From Rosa chinensis (Eukaryota; Streptophyta; Magnoliopsida; Rosales; Rosaceae), in assembly GCF_002994745.2 (NCBI RefSeq), contig NC_037091.1:36148612-36212611 (forward strand): DNA of 64,000 nt, in the 5' to 3' direction. The notes under the pieces were generated by a model that made no database searches, was not told the DNA's origin, and worked only from the letters and a program-made list of their open reading frames with translations. How positions within the stretch are numbered: the stretch's first letter is position 1; the number at the start of each line of letters is the position of its first letter. Made by a program: the position numbers and the translations under genes. Shown piece after piece: positions 1 to 11,506 of the stretch.

Positions 1-659
1 TTTTCTTTTTTGGCTGTTCAAAAAAAATAAAGATTAATCATTTTTTTATTAATGTTTCTCTATTTTCTGTACCTCATGATTAATTATTTAATTTTTTTTA
101 TTTATTTTTATTTGCTAGCTCTTTTTTTCTTCTTCTTCTTTTTACAAATATAATGGATAGATTTAGATTTAGGGCATAATACAATTTATTTTGTTCTCCC
201 TAACCAATATGCATTCAATATACATATCATACATTTTTATCTTAATCATAGTTTTATTTCTTAATATATATATATATATATATATGAATGCTTTAATGAG
301 TATGTAGAGAAATTGAAAAATGAAAATAAATAGGGAAAATAATAAAGAATGCAATCTAATATAATTGAATTGGAAAGTCTAGAGAAAATAAATATAACCA
401 TTTTTTTTTGTATAATTATTGTCCTTAATAGTCATTTTATAGTAGGTTATATATGTCATTTAATAATTCATAATAGAGTGAGGTCAAGTGAGCAGATTTG
501 GAGGCCCCAATAGAAACTCTCATATAAGATGTTTATCTGAATATTAAATAATAATACATTAATTTAGCCCTTTATTTAGCAATGAATACGGATTTTTGTG
601 TTTATCCAAATTTGTAATTTTTGTAAAGCATTTTGTCTATTATGTTTTTTTTATTTTGT
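1..659. other. AT-rich non-coding sequence
   Basis: Very AT-rich sequence with a short (TA)n run near 266-284 and many T and A tracts. No convincing ORF, RNA gene or repeat boundary is visible. It may belong to the DNA transposon whose terminus lies at about 788, but I see nothing that proves it. Confidence 0.5.
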
Positions 660-788
660 CACAGTTATCAGTACTCATAAAACAAATAATACCACAAATA
701 CAAAAGGGTGTCATTTGCTATATCAAATGACGCGGCTAACAAAGTGTATACAAAAGGGGGGTGGCTAGTAGCCATATTTCTAGTAGTG
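660..788 (-). mobile_element. CACTA-like transposon terminus (other end not seen)
   Basis: Read on the minus strand from 788 the sequence begins CACTACTAGAAATATGGC, close to the terminus of the complete CACTA element at 19039-24298 (CACTACACCAAAAATGG). It is followed by short inverted words (GGCTACTAGCC and GTCATTTGATATAGCAAATGAC-like), as is usual in CACTA subterminal regions. The terminus abuts LINE sequence at 789, so it probably marks an insertion into the LINE. The inner boundary is arbitrary and the other end was not found; it may lie outside the window. Confidence 0.4.
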
Positions 789-1048
789 AGTTGAGGAGAT
801 CTAAGTTAAAAGTAGAAACAGCCGATGATGGGATTTGCTTAATCTAGATATTGGGATTAGGGAGACTATGATTGATAGTAGTTAGAGCATCTGCAAAAAA
901 AGAAGGATATGGCATTAAAGGTGTTTGAAAGATTATTGATATCACAAACCAGAGATTTGAGGCACCAAGGTATGTCACAGTTGTTATTAATGCAATTGAT
1001 AACTAGAAATCTCTTTCAACAAGCAAACACTTGTAGTTGAAATGCAAG
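789..1048 (-). mobile_element. LINE fragment A: C-terminal RNase H end
   Basis: The minus strand continues the LINE reading frame that is interrupted at 9691 by the sirevirus-like element. Across the junction the frame reads through GLQAAL into LLVERDF and then FFADALTTIN, resembling the end of the RNase H-like domain of plant L1-type LINEs. One in-frame stop is present. The five bases next to the retrotransposon (GCAAG at 1044-1048) match ACAAG at 9691-9695 at four of five positions and are taken as its target duplication. This piece is the 3' end of the LINE, cut off by the CACTA-like terminus at 788. Confidence 0.6.
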
Positions 1049-1989
1049 TGAAAACACTAGATGGAACAGAAACTCTATGTATTTGAATAACAAACAAGGC
1101 TTTGTTAATTAACAACACAATTAAGAAGACATCAATATTACTGACGCAGTGTAAACCTCTCGATTGAGGAAACTTCACTGCGTGACTTTTAACGTAACCA
1201 ACACGAGGAACAAATCCACTATTAAATCAAATTGTTATAGTTCACAAGTCGTGGTATTCATCACAACCACGTTACTAGCAACACAGCTAACTTGTATACA
1301 ATTTGAAAAGCCTATACTACAAACTCAAATCTCTCAAAGTCTGGTAAGCTTCAATGAATCAATCTTTCCCTTTGTCCTTGTATCAAGGACTCACTGATCT
1401 CAAGTATGATATGTGAGAAAGAATGCAGTAAATAAGAAAAGTAAATATGAAGGAGAGTTTTTCTAGAAATCAGTTTGTGAAGACTATGCAACACATCAAA
1501 TAAATAGAAATACCTAATACCCAAAAACTCTCATTTTACAATGCAGTTCAAAGGACCTTTTATAGAGGGGAAAAATTCCCCCTTAATCAAATCTCTTCTT
1601 GTTATCAAAACAGGATAAACATGGAAAGGTTTTAAAACTATTTTGAATATGCAATCGAATCTTTTCTAACCAAATCAGTCAATATCTCAAATTGATATGC
1701 ATGTTGAAAAACCTTTTAATGCGGATGAGAATATCAAATTAGTCTAACCGATATGCATATCAATTTAGAATCATGCAAAATGATATGAAATGAATACCAT
1801 ATTTAACTCAAGATCAGTGAGGCGATTCTCCTTGATCTTCTCTCCATGATCCGATTCTGCAATCTTCATCTTTGTTTCCTTGAAGCACCGAGAAGGCAGG
1901 ATAATTACTCTCCCAATCCACTGCACCTTCTGTTCTCCTTGTACCATGGGAAAGCATGTGTTGAATGGTAATAGCCCAATATACTTACA
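1049..1989 (-). repeat. 3' LTR of the sirevirus-like element
   Basis: Near-identical direct copy of 8747-9690, starting TGAAAACACTAGATGG and ending CCCAATATACTTACA on the plus strand. In element orientation it begins TGTAAGTATATTGGGC directly after a purine tract. Differences from the other LTR are scattered substitutions and short indels, so the insertion is moderately old. Confidence 0.9.
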
Positions 1990-2003
1990 ATCTCCCCCTT
2001 TGG
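1990..2003 (-). promoter_or_regulatory. Polypurine tract of the sirevirus-like element
   Basis: On the minus strand AAAGGGGGAGAT lies immediately 5' of the 3' LTR start (TGTAAG). This is the expected position of the plus-strand primer for reverse transcription of copia elements. Confidence 0.75.
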
Positions 2004-2291
2004 GCATTCCCATTCAACACATGATTTTTTTCATCTTTTTACCATGCATGTTAGTTTTCACAGAAGGACACTAAGTACTAATCAAAGGGTGTTACTTGGA
2101 TTTAGTAATCAGTTTCCATCCTTTTCCAGATCCAAGTTGCCAAAACAAAAATCACATAATAACAATAATAAGTATCCGAAAAACAAAATATCCGTGCATA
2201 TGTACTTACAACCCCAAAATAAAATAACTTTTGTCCAACAAGAATTAAGATGTAGAAACAGAAATAAAATAAAATAAAGATGAAAATTCTT

Positions 2292-2580
2292 TTACTTCTC
2301 CTCCTTTGAATGGGAAGGCACATCAAACTCCTCTATCAGCTTGGTGACGGTGTCCTGGAACTCCTCGGTATCCATAGAAGCAGAGCTCTCCTCTTAGGCA
2401 TCTTCCTCCTGGACGATGGTGGACGGACCAGGAGAGCCAAACGCTGGAGGGTGGCGCTGCAAGTTCCGGACCTCCTTGAGGAGGTTAGTCAGAGTGTGGT
2501 TGGTGCAAACTAGGAGGGAGTGCATATTATCCAGATCATTAGTGAGGCAAGCGATTCGCTAGTCATGCAAATAACGTCTC
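2292..2580 (-). pseudogene. Remnant of an extra ORF downstream of pol (sirevirus envelope-like position)
   Basis: Minus-strand reading from about 2580 to the TAA at 2292-2294 gives one readable frame with a single internal stop. It contains CTNHTLTNLLKEVRNLQRH, then an acidic tail with QEEDA, MDTEEFQDTV and a SKEEK end. The amphipathic then acidic character and the position between RNase H and the 3' LTR match the extra envelope-like or downstream ORF known from sireviruses. No signal peptide or membrane segment could be followed upstream because the sequence from 2600 to 3100 is broken up. The function of such ORFs is not established. Confidence 0.45.
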
Positions 2581-3090
2581 CCCCTCAACTTAGGCTTAAC
2601 CAGTAAGGAAATTAAGTGCAACCAGATGGCAGTCAATAAGAGATTCCCATAATCTGCAATTATATCACACAATCTATTGCCCTGCTAAGTATCAAGGCAA
2701 TGAATGCAGGTGGCATATCGAAAAGAGAAAATATAGCATAGTTGCAGCACAGAGAGCATAAATCACTTAGTGAAGGACACATATGTCATAGCTTCAATCA
2801 TGATGCATTCTATCAACAAATTGAATTGGTACTCAAAATCATCGCTTAATGTGTAAACCTGTGACAGAGTGAGTAGTCAGTACATGGGGCTGGGAATCAG
2901 GTTTAGAGACAGAGAGGAAAAGTGAAGTAGAAAAATGTAACATATGAACTAAGCTCAGGAGATCTCTTAGGAGAATTAGGAAACATTGTTCCCAGGTACG
3001 TATTTGAGTTGAGTCATCGACTTCTTTAAATTTTAACAACAAAAACCCATGTAACAAGACTCGTCTCAGCAACTCCCAGATTAGACGATC

Positions 3091-3432
3091 TTAGGGTACT
3101 AAGCATAGCAAGGATGCTCCATGGAGAGAGTCTCGATTTGTTTTCTGTATTGTCATATTTTGCGTATATAAATTACTCACCAACTCGTTTCTTGCAAACC
3201 TTGGAAAGTTCACCACAACCAAAGCCTGATTACTTGGAGTGATGGGACACAATAATCCATTCTCGTTTCTTACAAACCCTAGAAAGTTCACCACAACTAG
3301 GACCTGATTACTTTGAGAAGAGGGAATGAGACATCTAAGCATGTTAGGTAGTTCTCCTACTTCACCGATTCTCTCTTGACAATAAACACGAAACATGCCA
3401 CCACATAGAGCTATAAGGGAAGTGCATAACAT
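3091..3432 (-). repeat. Short ORF built on a 78-bp tandem duplication
   Basis: Two copies of a 78-bp unit begin at CTCGTTTCTT 3184 and 3262. They give a 113-codon minus-strand ORF in which NQVLVVVNF and NQALVVVNF recur with a following RNE. It lies in the sirevirus region downstream of RNase H. It could be part of the decayed extra ORF or plain non-coding duplication; I do not recognise a domain. Confidence 0.5.
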
Positions 3433-3574
3433 GAGTGCCTAATCATTTGTCCAGAATAAGGCATGACCACAAGGGACACTGAATTGATGAAATGTGCAGT
3501 TCACTAAGGACAATGGTCAAAGTACACTAAGATCACAATATTCTCATTCAACAATGACCAAATAGAAGAATGCC

Positions 3575-6500
3575 TCAACACTTAGCACAAATCCCAAGGG
3601 CATTTCTCAACATCTCAAACCTAGCAGTGTCAAGAGGTTTTGTGAATAGATCAGCAAGTTGACTATCAGTGGGCACAAAGCTTAACTCAAGTATATGCTG
3701 CTCAACCAGCTCCCTAATAAAGTGATATCGAAGATCAATGTGCTTTGTTCTAGAGTGTTGAACAGGATTTTTTGTGATAATAGCATTTGTGTTGTCATAG
3801 AAAATAGACAACTTACCTTGAGCTATGCCATAGTCATGAAGCATTTGCTTCATCCAAAGCATTTGTGTGCAGCAACTCCCAGCTACAACATACTCAGCCT
3901 CTGCAGTAGATAGAGAAATGCAGTTTTGTTTCTTGCTATGCCAGGCAACCAGATTGTTGCCAATGAAGAAGCATCCCCCAGAGGTGCTTTTTCTGTCCTT
4001 CAAGTTCCCTCCCCAGTCAGCATCAGAGTATCCTGCAATTTCCACATTAGTGTCAAAGGTATAGTAAATGCCACAGTTAACAGTACCAGCAACAGATCAC
4101 ATGATTCTCTTGACAGCTTCTAAGTGAGACTCTTTAGGATTAGCTTGAAATCGAGCACACACTCCCACACTGTAGGAGATATCGGGTCTACTGACAGTGA
4201 GATACAGCAGGCTGCCAATCATGCTTCTATAGAGTGTGGAATCAATTGATTTCCCATCCTGATCTTCGCTTAGCTTTGTAGTGGTGCCCATTGGATTGTT
4301 GATCACCTTCTTGGATTGAAGTCCAAATTTCTTAATCAGATTCTCAGCATATTTGGTTTGGAAAAATAATAATCCTGTGGTAAGCTGTTTTACTTGCAAC
4401 CCAAGAAAAAATGTTAGTTCACCACACATACTCATTTCAAATTCACTTTCCATGATTCACTGAAATTCCTGAACTAGATGCTTAGATGTAGATCCAAAGA
4501 CAATGTCATCAACATATACTTGAGCAATAATAACATCAGAGTTTTCATGTTTCACAAATAAGGTCTTATCTATGGAGCCCCGAGTGTACCCTTTTTCCAC
4601 AAGATAAGTGGAAAGCTTTTCATACCAGGCTCGTGGAGCCTGCTTTAGTCCATACAAGGCTTTCTTGAGTCTGTAGACATGGTCCAGGTTATGTGGATCT
4701 TTGAACCCTTGAGTTTGTTCCACATAAACTTCTTCTTGTAATATACCATTGAGAAAAGCAGTTTTGACATCCATTTGGAACAGTTTGAACCTAAGATGAC
4801 AAGCCACAGACAAGAGTAATCTCACAGACTCTAATCGAGCAACAAGAGCAAAAGTTTCATCAAAATCAAGACCCTCGACCTGTGAATATCCTTGTGCAAC
4901 TAGCCTAGCTTTGTTTCTAATGACATTCCCTTGTTCATCACTTTTATTTCTGGAGATCCATTTAGTCCCTATGACACTGCAATTACTAGGTCTTGGTACT
5001 AAGTACCACACATCATTCCTAGCAAACTGACTCAATTCTTCCTGCATAGCACTAATCCATTGATCATCCAACAAGGCTTCCCTAGCATTTTTTGGTTCAA
5101 CCAATGACACAAAACCAAACTGGGATATTACATTTATGTTCATCGGATTTTCAGAGATAAAACAAAGCAATACACTGTCATGGCTTACCTGATCTTAACT
5201 TACCTGTGCTATTGATTGACTTCTAGTCCTTAGGCCATCTGAAACTCTCCCAATGATGTCTTGACTATAATGATCCTTTCGGACTTGTTTGAAGCCTTGT
5301 CTCACTGTCGGAGCAGGTTGAAAAATGCTGTCAGTTATTTCCTCTTCCTCATCATTGTTTGATTTGGATTCTGCCAGTGTGTTTGAGGTTGAAGAAGTAT
5401 ATGCATATGACTCTTCCTGCTTGACAATCTGATCATCAATAGAGACATTGATGGATTCCATCACCACACAAGTTCTTTTGTTGTAAACTCGATAAGCCCT
5501 ACTATTTAGAGAGTAACCTAAGAACACACCTTCATCACTCCTTGCATCAAATTTCCCAAGATGTTCTTGATCCCATAAAATGTAGCAGATACTTCCAAAA
5601 ACATGAAAGTGTCCTACATTTGGTTTTTTACCTTTCCAAAGTTCATATGCTGTTTTGTCAGTGCCCAGTCTGACAAAGACTCGATTTATGGTGTAGCAAG
5701 CGGTGCTTATAGTTGGGCTAAAGCTTGCATCATGTAGCATGACCCTAGCCATATCCAACAGGACTTTGTTTTTCCTCTCAACAATTCCATTTTGCTGAGG
5801 AGTGATTGGGGCTGAAAACTCATAAGAAACACCAAGCTCATTGAAATAGTTAGTAAAAGCAGCATTTTTAAACTCAGTTCCATTATTAGATGATTGCTTC
5901 TCTATCAACATTTTCTGACTCAGGATTTTAAAAGATTCAAATGTTTCAGCCTTATCTTTCAGAAAATTTACCCAAGTAAATCTTGAGAAATCATCTACCG
6001 CTACCAACATATAGATTTTACCTCCAATACTTTTGGTTTGAGCTGGTCCCATGAGATCCATATGGAGCAGTTCCATAACTTTTGTTGTTGTAGCTGAGTT
6101 CACCACTTTGTGGGGAGCCTTGATCTGCTTCCTAATTCTGCAGCCTCCACACATCTTATCTGTCTTGCCTTTTAGAGATGGCAAGCCTCTGACACATTTC
6201 TTGGAAGATAATTTTAACAGATCTTGATAGTTCACATGTCCAAGTCTTCTGTGCCATAATTCAAATGTCTCATCTGTGGATCGTACTGAAAGACAAGACT
6301 GCATAGAAGAGGATTCATTAGCTTTAATATGGTAACAGTTATCAAAGGATCTCTTACCTCCCATGATGCCTTCCCCTCTGTGATTTAACACTAGACATCG
6401 TTGTTTATTGAACCACACATCTTCATAGTCATCTGCCAAGTGACTGACACTGATCAAATTTGTTGTCAACCCTTCAACATAGAGTACATTCTTGAGATTT

Positions 6501-7420
6501 GGAATGCCAGGAGTATTGACAATGCCTCGTGCTAGTATGATTGCTTTTCTCCCATCACCAAAGGTGACAGATCCTGTTGTGCATTCATCCTCAAAGGAGG
6601 AGAACCATGCTTTGTCTCCAGTCATATGGCGAGAACAGCCACTATCAACATACCAGAAATCGTTGCGTTTGTCCTTTAAGGCAGTTAGAGCAACTTGACA
6701 GGTTGCCTCAATATGTGTCACTTTTTCACCTGGTTTCACACATGTAATAAGACAAGTAGCATCAGTGTGAGTAAGAGAACTGCTTTTCCTAGTCCAGACA
6801 TGTTTATTTTTGGCTCTTCTTAAGTTGCTTTTTGAAAATAAATCAGTCAGCTTATTAATAAGCTCCTTTTGCTCTCTAAGTTCAATTTGTAGTGATTCTA
6901 CACTACACCTTTCTTGAATAGGCTGTGCTTTAACAATTTTCTCGGTACATCTAGGTCTAATGTGTCCTATCTTACCACAGTGATGACAGGTAGGAATAAA
7001 GTTCTTAGAGTTGAGATACCTGTTTTGACCAGTAGCAGTTCCTTGGTCAACTTTTACCTGTTGAGCATATTTATGCTCCTTGAGCCTTTTGACAGGTTTG
7101 GTACTGGATTTGTCATTCTCAACAATTTGTCGAGATTCTTTTACAAACTTTGTACCTTTTGAGCTTTCACCAGTGTAACCAAGTCCAGAAGTGTCATGTG
7201 GAGCTTTACCCGATCCGAGTAGTTTGGACATAGCTCCTGAACTGATGTCGAACTTGGTAAACTTTTCTTGTGTGATTTTTAGTTCATCCTGCAAGGAATC
7301 AATTTCTATTAGCAAATTCAAGTTCAAAGCATGTTGTCCTTTTACCTCAAGTTCCAGCACTTTGATTTTTTTTATTGAGTTCCAGACGCTCATTCTTCCA
7401 TGCTGACGCATCTTCGTCAT
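3575..7420 (-). pseudogene. Sirevirus-like pol: protease, integrase, RT, RNase H (broken)
   Basis: One minus-strand frame runs from 7420 to 3575, cut by three in-frame stops (5195-5197, 4457-4459, 4097-4099). In order it shows a CHHCGKIGHIRPRC zinc knuckle, an aspartic protease site WYVDSGCSRHMTG, the pre-integrase HRRLGHVN with a CC pair, and the integrase core (LLHMDLMGP, VDDFSRFTWV). NNGTEFK stands where the second catalytic Asp is usual, so that residue seems changed to Asn. The RT carries [11 protein letters not shown], and RNase H carries GYSDADWGG and STAEAEYV. It would have encoded the replication and integration enzymes of the element. The stops and the altered integrase residue indicate a dead copy. 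Confidence 0.9.
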
Positions 7421-8604
7421 TTGACACTTTTGCTAATTCTTCAGCAAACCTGTTCCGCTCTTGATCCAACAAGGTCTGAGATTCCTTTAATAGGTGTTGC
7501 ATCTCTCCTTTTTCAGCCTTTAACATCTCAACTTCTCTTTCCAATTCCATGTTCTTGATTAATGTGGCTTTTGATGCCTTATAGAGTTGCTTGCAGCGAA
7601 TAGTAGTTTCATCATCTGAGAATATCTCATTACTTTCAGAGTCAGCTAATAGGGATGATACAAATGCCACATTTTCAACTTCCTGAGTTTCATCATCACT
7701 CCATGTTGAGAGCAGCGACTTATTTTGACTGTTCCCATGTTTTCTATTTCCACAGTCAGTGGAAATATGACCGTAACCGCCACATTCATAACACTTGGTT
7801 TTTCCTGAATGAGTTCCTTTGAAGCTACTTTTCCCATTCTTCATGATGTAATCACTACTTCCATTACTACTACTGTGAAAGTTTTTTTGGGGAGCACTAG
7901 GATTCCTCACAGAGTTTTTGCTTTTGAGGAACTTCTTGAATTCTTTTGTTAAGAAAGCAAGGTCAAGTGTTTCTTCTTCTTCTTCTACCTCTTTCACTGC
8001 CTTGAAAGCTACACCCTTGGATTTCTTCTCAGGCTTTAACCTCATCTCATAGGTTTTTGAGATTTCCAAGGAACTCATCGAGTGGATACTCATCAATATC
8101 AAATGAGTCCTCTATACTAGTGACTTTTGAATGAAACTTTTCCAGCAAGGCCCTAAGTATCTTTTTGACTATCTTATCTTCCTCAAAGGGTGCCCCCAGA
8201 CTATGACATTGACCAGAAATTTTAAGAATTCTACCATGAAAATCATCCACGGTTTCATCATCTCCCATAGTCATAGTTTCGAACTCAAAGATCAATGCTT
8301 GTAATTTCTGTGCTCATACCTTTTTATTTTCTTCGTATGTAGTCTGTGGAAGATCCCATGCCTGCTTGGCAGTGTCATAATGACTGATCCCCAGTTTCTC
8401 CCGTTCAGAGAGGGCTGTGAAAATGCTATTCTTAGCTTTGAAATCTGCTTGTAGATCACAAACTTCTTCCTCAGTCCAATCCTTCCTTGGTTTGGGAGTG
8501 GCAGTGGAGGAGCTTTCTCCTTTTTCTTTGACTACAGGTACCTTCCAGCCATTTTCTACAATATTCCACACATGTTCATCTTGAGCATAGAGACAAGATT
8601 TCAT
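7347..8604 (-). pseudogene. Sirevirus-like gag (broken)
   Basis: Minus-strand coding sequence for a copia Gag starts with a Gag-type segment near 8604 (YAQDEHVWNIVENGW). It meets an in-frame stop at 8314-8316, continues to about 8047, shifts frame in 8047-8102, and runs to 7347 with a CYECGGYGHISTDC zinc knuckle (CX2CX4HX4C). A second shift occurs at a T run near 7366-7375, where the frame joins that of pol. Coiled-coil-like Glu/Lys/Leu-rich sequence follows the zinc knuckle. Gag would form the particle and bind RNA; with one stop and two shifts it is not translatable as a whole. Confidence 0.8.
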
Positions 8605-8730
8605 GTATATCTTCCACTGAGTATATTTTTCACATCCGCCATCGAATCATGGAGGACTATTTACAGATCCACCAGCAGCCCTATCAGTGAATGTTCCATC
8701 ATTTCCGGGATCACTAGAAAGTTCTATAAC

Positions 8731-8746
8731 CCGCTCTGATGCCAAT
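8731..8746 (-). promoter_or_regulatory. Primer binding site of the sirevirus-like element
   Basis: On the minus strand TTGGCATCAGAGCGGG follows the end of the 5' LTR. It is one base off the TGGTATCAGAGC site complementary to the 3' end of initiator tRNA-Met that most plant copia elements use. It fixes both the LTR boundary and the element orientation. Confidence 0.75.
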
Positions 8747-9690
8747 TGAAAACACTAGATGGAACAAAAACTCTATTTATTTGAATAACAAACAAGGCTT
8801 TGTTAATTAACAACACAATTAAGAAGACATCAATATTGCTGACGCAGTGTAAACCTCTTCACTGAGGAAACTTCACTGCGTGGCTTTTAATGTAGCCAAC
8901 ACAAGGAACAAAACTACTATTAAATCAAATTGTTACAGATCACAAGTCGTGGTATTCATCACAACCACGTTACTAGCAACACAGCTAACTTGTATACAAT
9001 TTGAAAAGCCTATACTACAAACTCAAATCTCTCAAAGCAGTCTGGTAAGCTTCAATGAATCAATCTTTCCCTTTGTCCTTGTATCAAGGACTCACTGGTC
9101 TCAAGTATGATATGTCGGAAAGAATGCAGTAAATAAGAAAAGTAAATATGAAGGAGAGTTTTTCCAGAAATCAGTTTGTGAAGACTATGCAACACATGAA
9201 ACAAATAGAAATACCTAATACCCAAAAACTCTCATTTTACAATGCAGTTCAAAGGACCTTTTATAGAGGGGCAAAACTCCCCCTCAATCAAATCTCTTCT
9301 TGTTATCAAAACAGGATAAACATGGAAATGTTTTAAAACTGTTTTGAATATGCAATCGAATCTTTTCTAACCAAATCAGTCAATATCTTAAATTGATATG
9401 CATGTTGAAAAACCTTTTCATGCGGATGAGAATATCAAATCAGTCTAACCGATATGCATAGCAATTTAGAATTATGCAAAATGATATGAAATGAATACAT
9501 ATTTAACTCAAGATCAATGAGGCGATTCTCCTTGATCTTCTCTCCATGATCCGATTCTGCAATCTTCATCTTTGTTTCCTTGAAGCACCAGGAAGGCAGG
9601 AGAATTACTCTCCCAATCCACTACACCTTCTGTTCTCCTTGTGACCATGGGAAAACATGTGTTGAATGGTAATAGCCCAATATACTTACA
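8747..9690 (-). repeat. 5' LTR of the sirevirus-like element
   Basis: Direct copy of 1049-1989 flanked on its inner side by the primer site and on the outer side by LINE sequence starting ACAAG. It should hold the promoter of the element, transcribed towards lower coordinates; I did not pick out a definite TATA box. Confidence 0.9.
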
Positions 9691-10823
9691 ACAAGGCAGC
9701 TTGAAGACCATTTTTAAAGGCAGAGCATGCACTCCGCAATAGGAACACTTGCAGAACCTAGACTTTGAGAACCCGTAATGAGAAGGAAGCCATTATGATC
9801 TCCGATAACAAAACTAGAGGGAACTTTACCATTAGAAGGGACAAAACTATATCAAAGTTAAGCTTGACAAAGTCAGGAGGAAGAGAGTGCCATTTTATAA
9901 CTGTGCCTGGTTCCAAGGGGTTTTAGAAGAGGAGGCATTAATTGAGCATACACAAAGAAGCAGAAGCATGCACTAATTGAGCATACACAAAGATAAGGTT
10001 GTTTCTAGCTTTCCAGATTTGCATGCACTAATAGAAGCAGAAGCAGAAGCATGCACTAATTGAGCATACACAAAGATAAGGTCGTTTCTAGCTTTCCAGA
10101 TTTGCCAACAAGTGAGGATGCAGTCTTCTATGATGGAATGATCTTCATTTTGAAAGATAGAATTAATCTACTCCCCCAAGTTAGGGAAGAAGGATAAGGA
10201 AGGAAGAGCACCTGAGATATTCTAAACGTTAGCAATCATAGGACAAGAGTGGAAAATATGATTAGAATCTTCCACTCCTGAACCACATAAAGCACAAATA
10301 TTATCCAGGTTATTAATATAATGAGCTAATCGAGCTCTGGTTTTCAATCTATCCCTAACAAAAAAAGAGGCAAATATTTTGACCTTTGGAAGGATATTTA
10401 GTCGCCAAATTTTGTGAAGGATCTTAGTATGAGGGTGCTAAGTAGAATTGCATTAAATTTAGATAGCCGACTTAATGGAAAACTTTCCATTGGGAGCAAG
10501 CCTCCAGATAAAGTCATCATCAATATCATAACAAGGAATGTTAATACTAGTAATGGTTCTAACCATGAGAATGAAGCATAATCGAAAGCTTTGGAATATT
10601 TCAATTTCTATCTTCAATATATATAGTTAGTCAGAGGCGGCTCATTCAAATTAATGATATTTCTTCAATTTTGATCTACAAGATTTAGAAGGGGGAAATC
10701 AAACACCCAGTTAAAGGTCCAAGACTTAATATCTTTGGCATTACCAATAATCCATCACATACCTTTATGTAATTACATCTCTTGCATCCAAGATACATTT
10801 CCAAGCTAACGAGTGATTAGACT
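9691..10823 (-). mobile_element. LINE fragment B: zf-RVT and RNase H region
   Basis: Minus-strand translation shows typical plant L1-type LINE C-terminal domains. IWRLNILPKVKIFASFF and then ICALCGSGVEDSNHIFHSCP (zinc-finger zf-RVT motif CX2C...HX4-5C) lie at about 10200-10400. TCWQIWKARNDLIF follows at about 10085-10140, and the start of the RNase H-like domain at 9700-9900. Occasional stops show it is decayed. It joins fragment A across the sirevirus-like insertion and fragment C across the solo LTR. Confidence 0.8.
9936..10101. repeat. Imperfect tandem duplication within the LINE
   Basis: The block CACTAATTGAGCATACACAA followed by GATAAGGT(T/C)GTTTCTAGC occurs at about 9970-10034 and 10053-10104, with a partial extra copy from 9937. 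The duplication is absent from the domain pattern of related LINEs, so it arose after insertion. Confidence 0.7.
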
Positions 10824-11506
10824 TGTTTGAGCCCAAAAGCATTTTTGGCAAGATCCCTTGAGGGGGTTTAACGTGGCGGGCCGATACCTGCTGCCCAAAA
10901 TTAAGTCTACTTGGGTTTGGGTTATAACTTCGCCCATTCCGAGATCCATGAGGAAAACGAGCCCTTATTGGAATCAAGTAGCGGAGATTGAATATGAAAC
11001 TTCAATCAATAATTCTTCTATGTCAAGGAACAGTCAAAACCCTAAGGTATAAATACCAGGTTTCAAGGACAAAACAAGGACAACAGCTCTTCAATCAATC
11101 AATCGCACAGATTATCAAAGTCTCTCCGGAGCAAACTACTTTCAACCTAGTTGAAAACCAGCGAAGCAAGGGTAACACCCTCGTAGCCCAGCGAAGCTAA
11201 AGTCATGCTTTAGTAAAACCCATGCTTTTCTCTACTTCCCGGTGATTGCTCTGCTCAACCTACAACATTGATATCGACTCGGTGACACAAGAGATCACAA
11301 CACAAGCCCTTATCCGTAAGGCAAGAAGTCATTTTCCGAAAGGAAGAGAAAAGAACCTTGTGACAGGGTTGGTGCTCTCCTTGTCCACAGGGCTTGAGAA
11401 GAAGTCAGGTCAAGGGACTCCCCCACGACTACACCCCAAGGTGCGGGAACGCCTGCGCACTCAAAAAGAGACTGTTTGCTACCCGAACTGGTTTTGGAGC
11501 CAAACA
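10824..11506 (+). mobile_element. Solo LTR (683 bp) with perfect target duplication AGACT
   Basis: The segment begins TGTTTGAGCCCAAA and ends TTTTGGAGCCAAACA, giving short inverted ends, and is flanked on both sides by AGACT (10819-10823 and 11507-11511). LINE sequence stops at one edge and resumes at the other. A TATA-like GGTATAAATACC at about 11045-11056 suggests plus-strand orientation. No internal retrotransposon domain is present, so this is most simply a solo LTR left by recombination; the superfamily (copia or gypsy) cannot be told. Confidence 0.85.

Larger units (their letters stand above)
1049..9690 (-). mobile_element. Sirevirus-like Ty1/copia retrotransposon, full length, defective
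   Basis: Two direct LTRs of 941 and 944 bp, both TG...CA on the plus strand, bound a minus-strand internal region with gag, protease, integrase, RT and RNase H in copia order. A tRNA-Met type primer site lies inside the right (5') LTR and a purine tract beside the left (3') LTR. The long gag with zinc knuckles, the RT and RNase H sequence style and about 1.6 kb between RNase H and the 3' LTR point to the SIRE/Maximus (sirevirus) lineage; that assignment is inference. The element inserted into a LINE whose frame continues on both sides. Several in-frame stops and two frameshifts make it non-functional as it stands. Confidence 0.9.
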
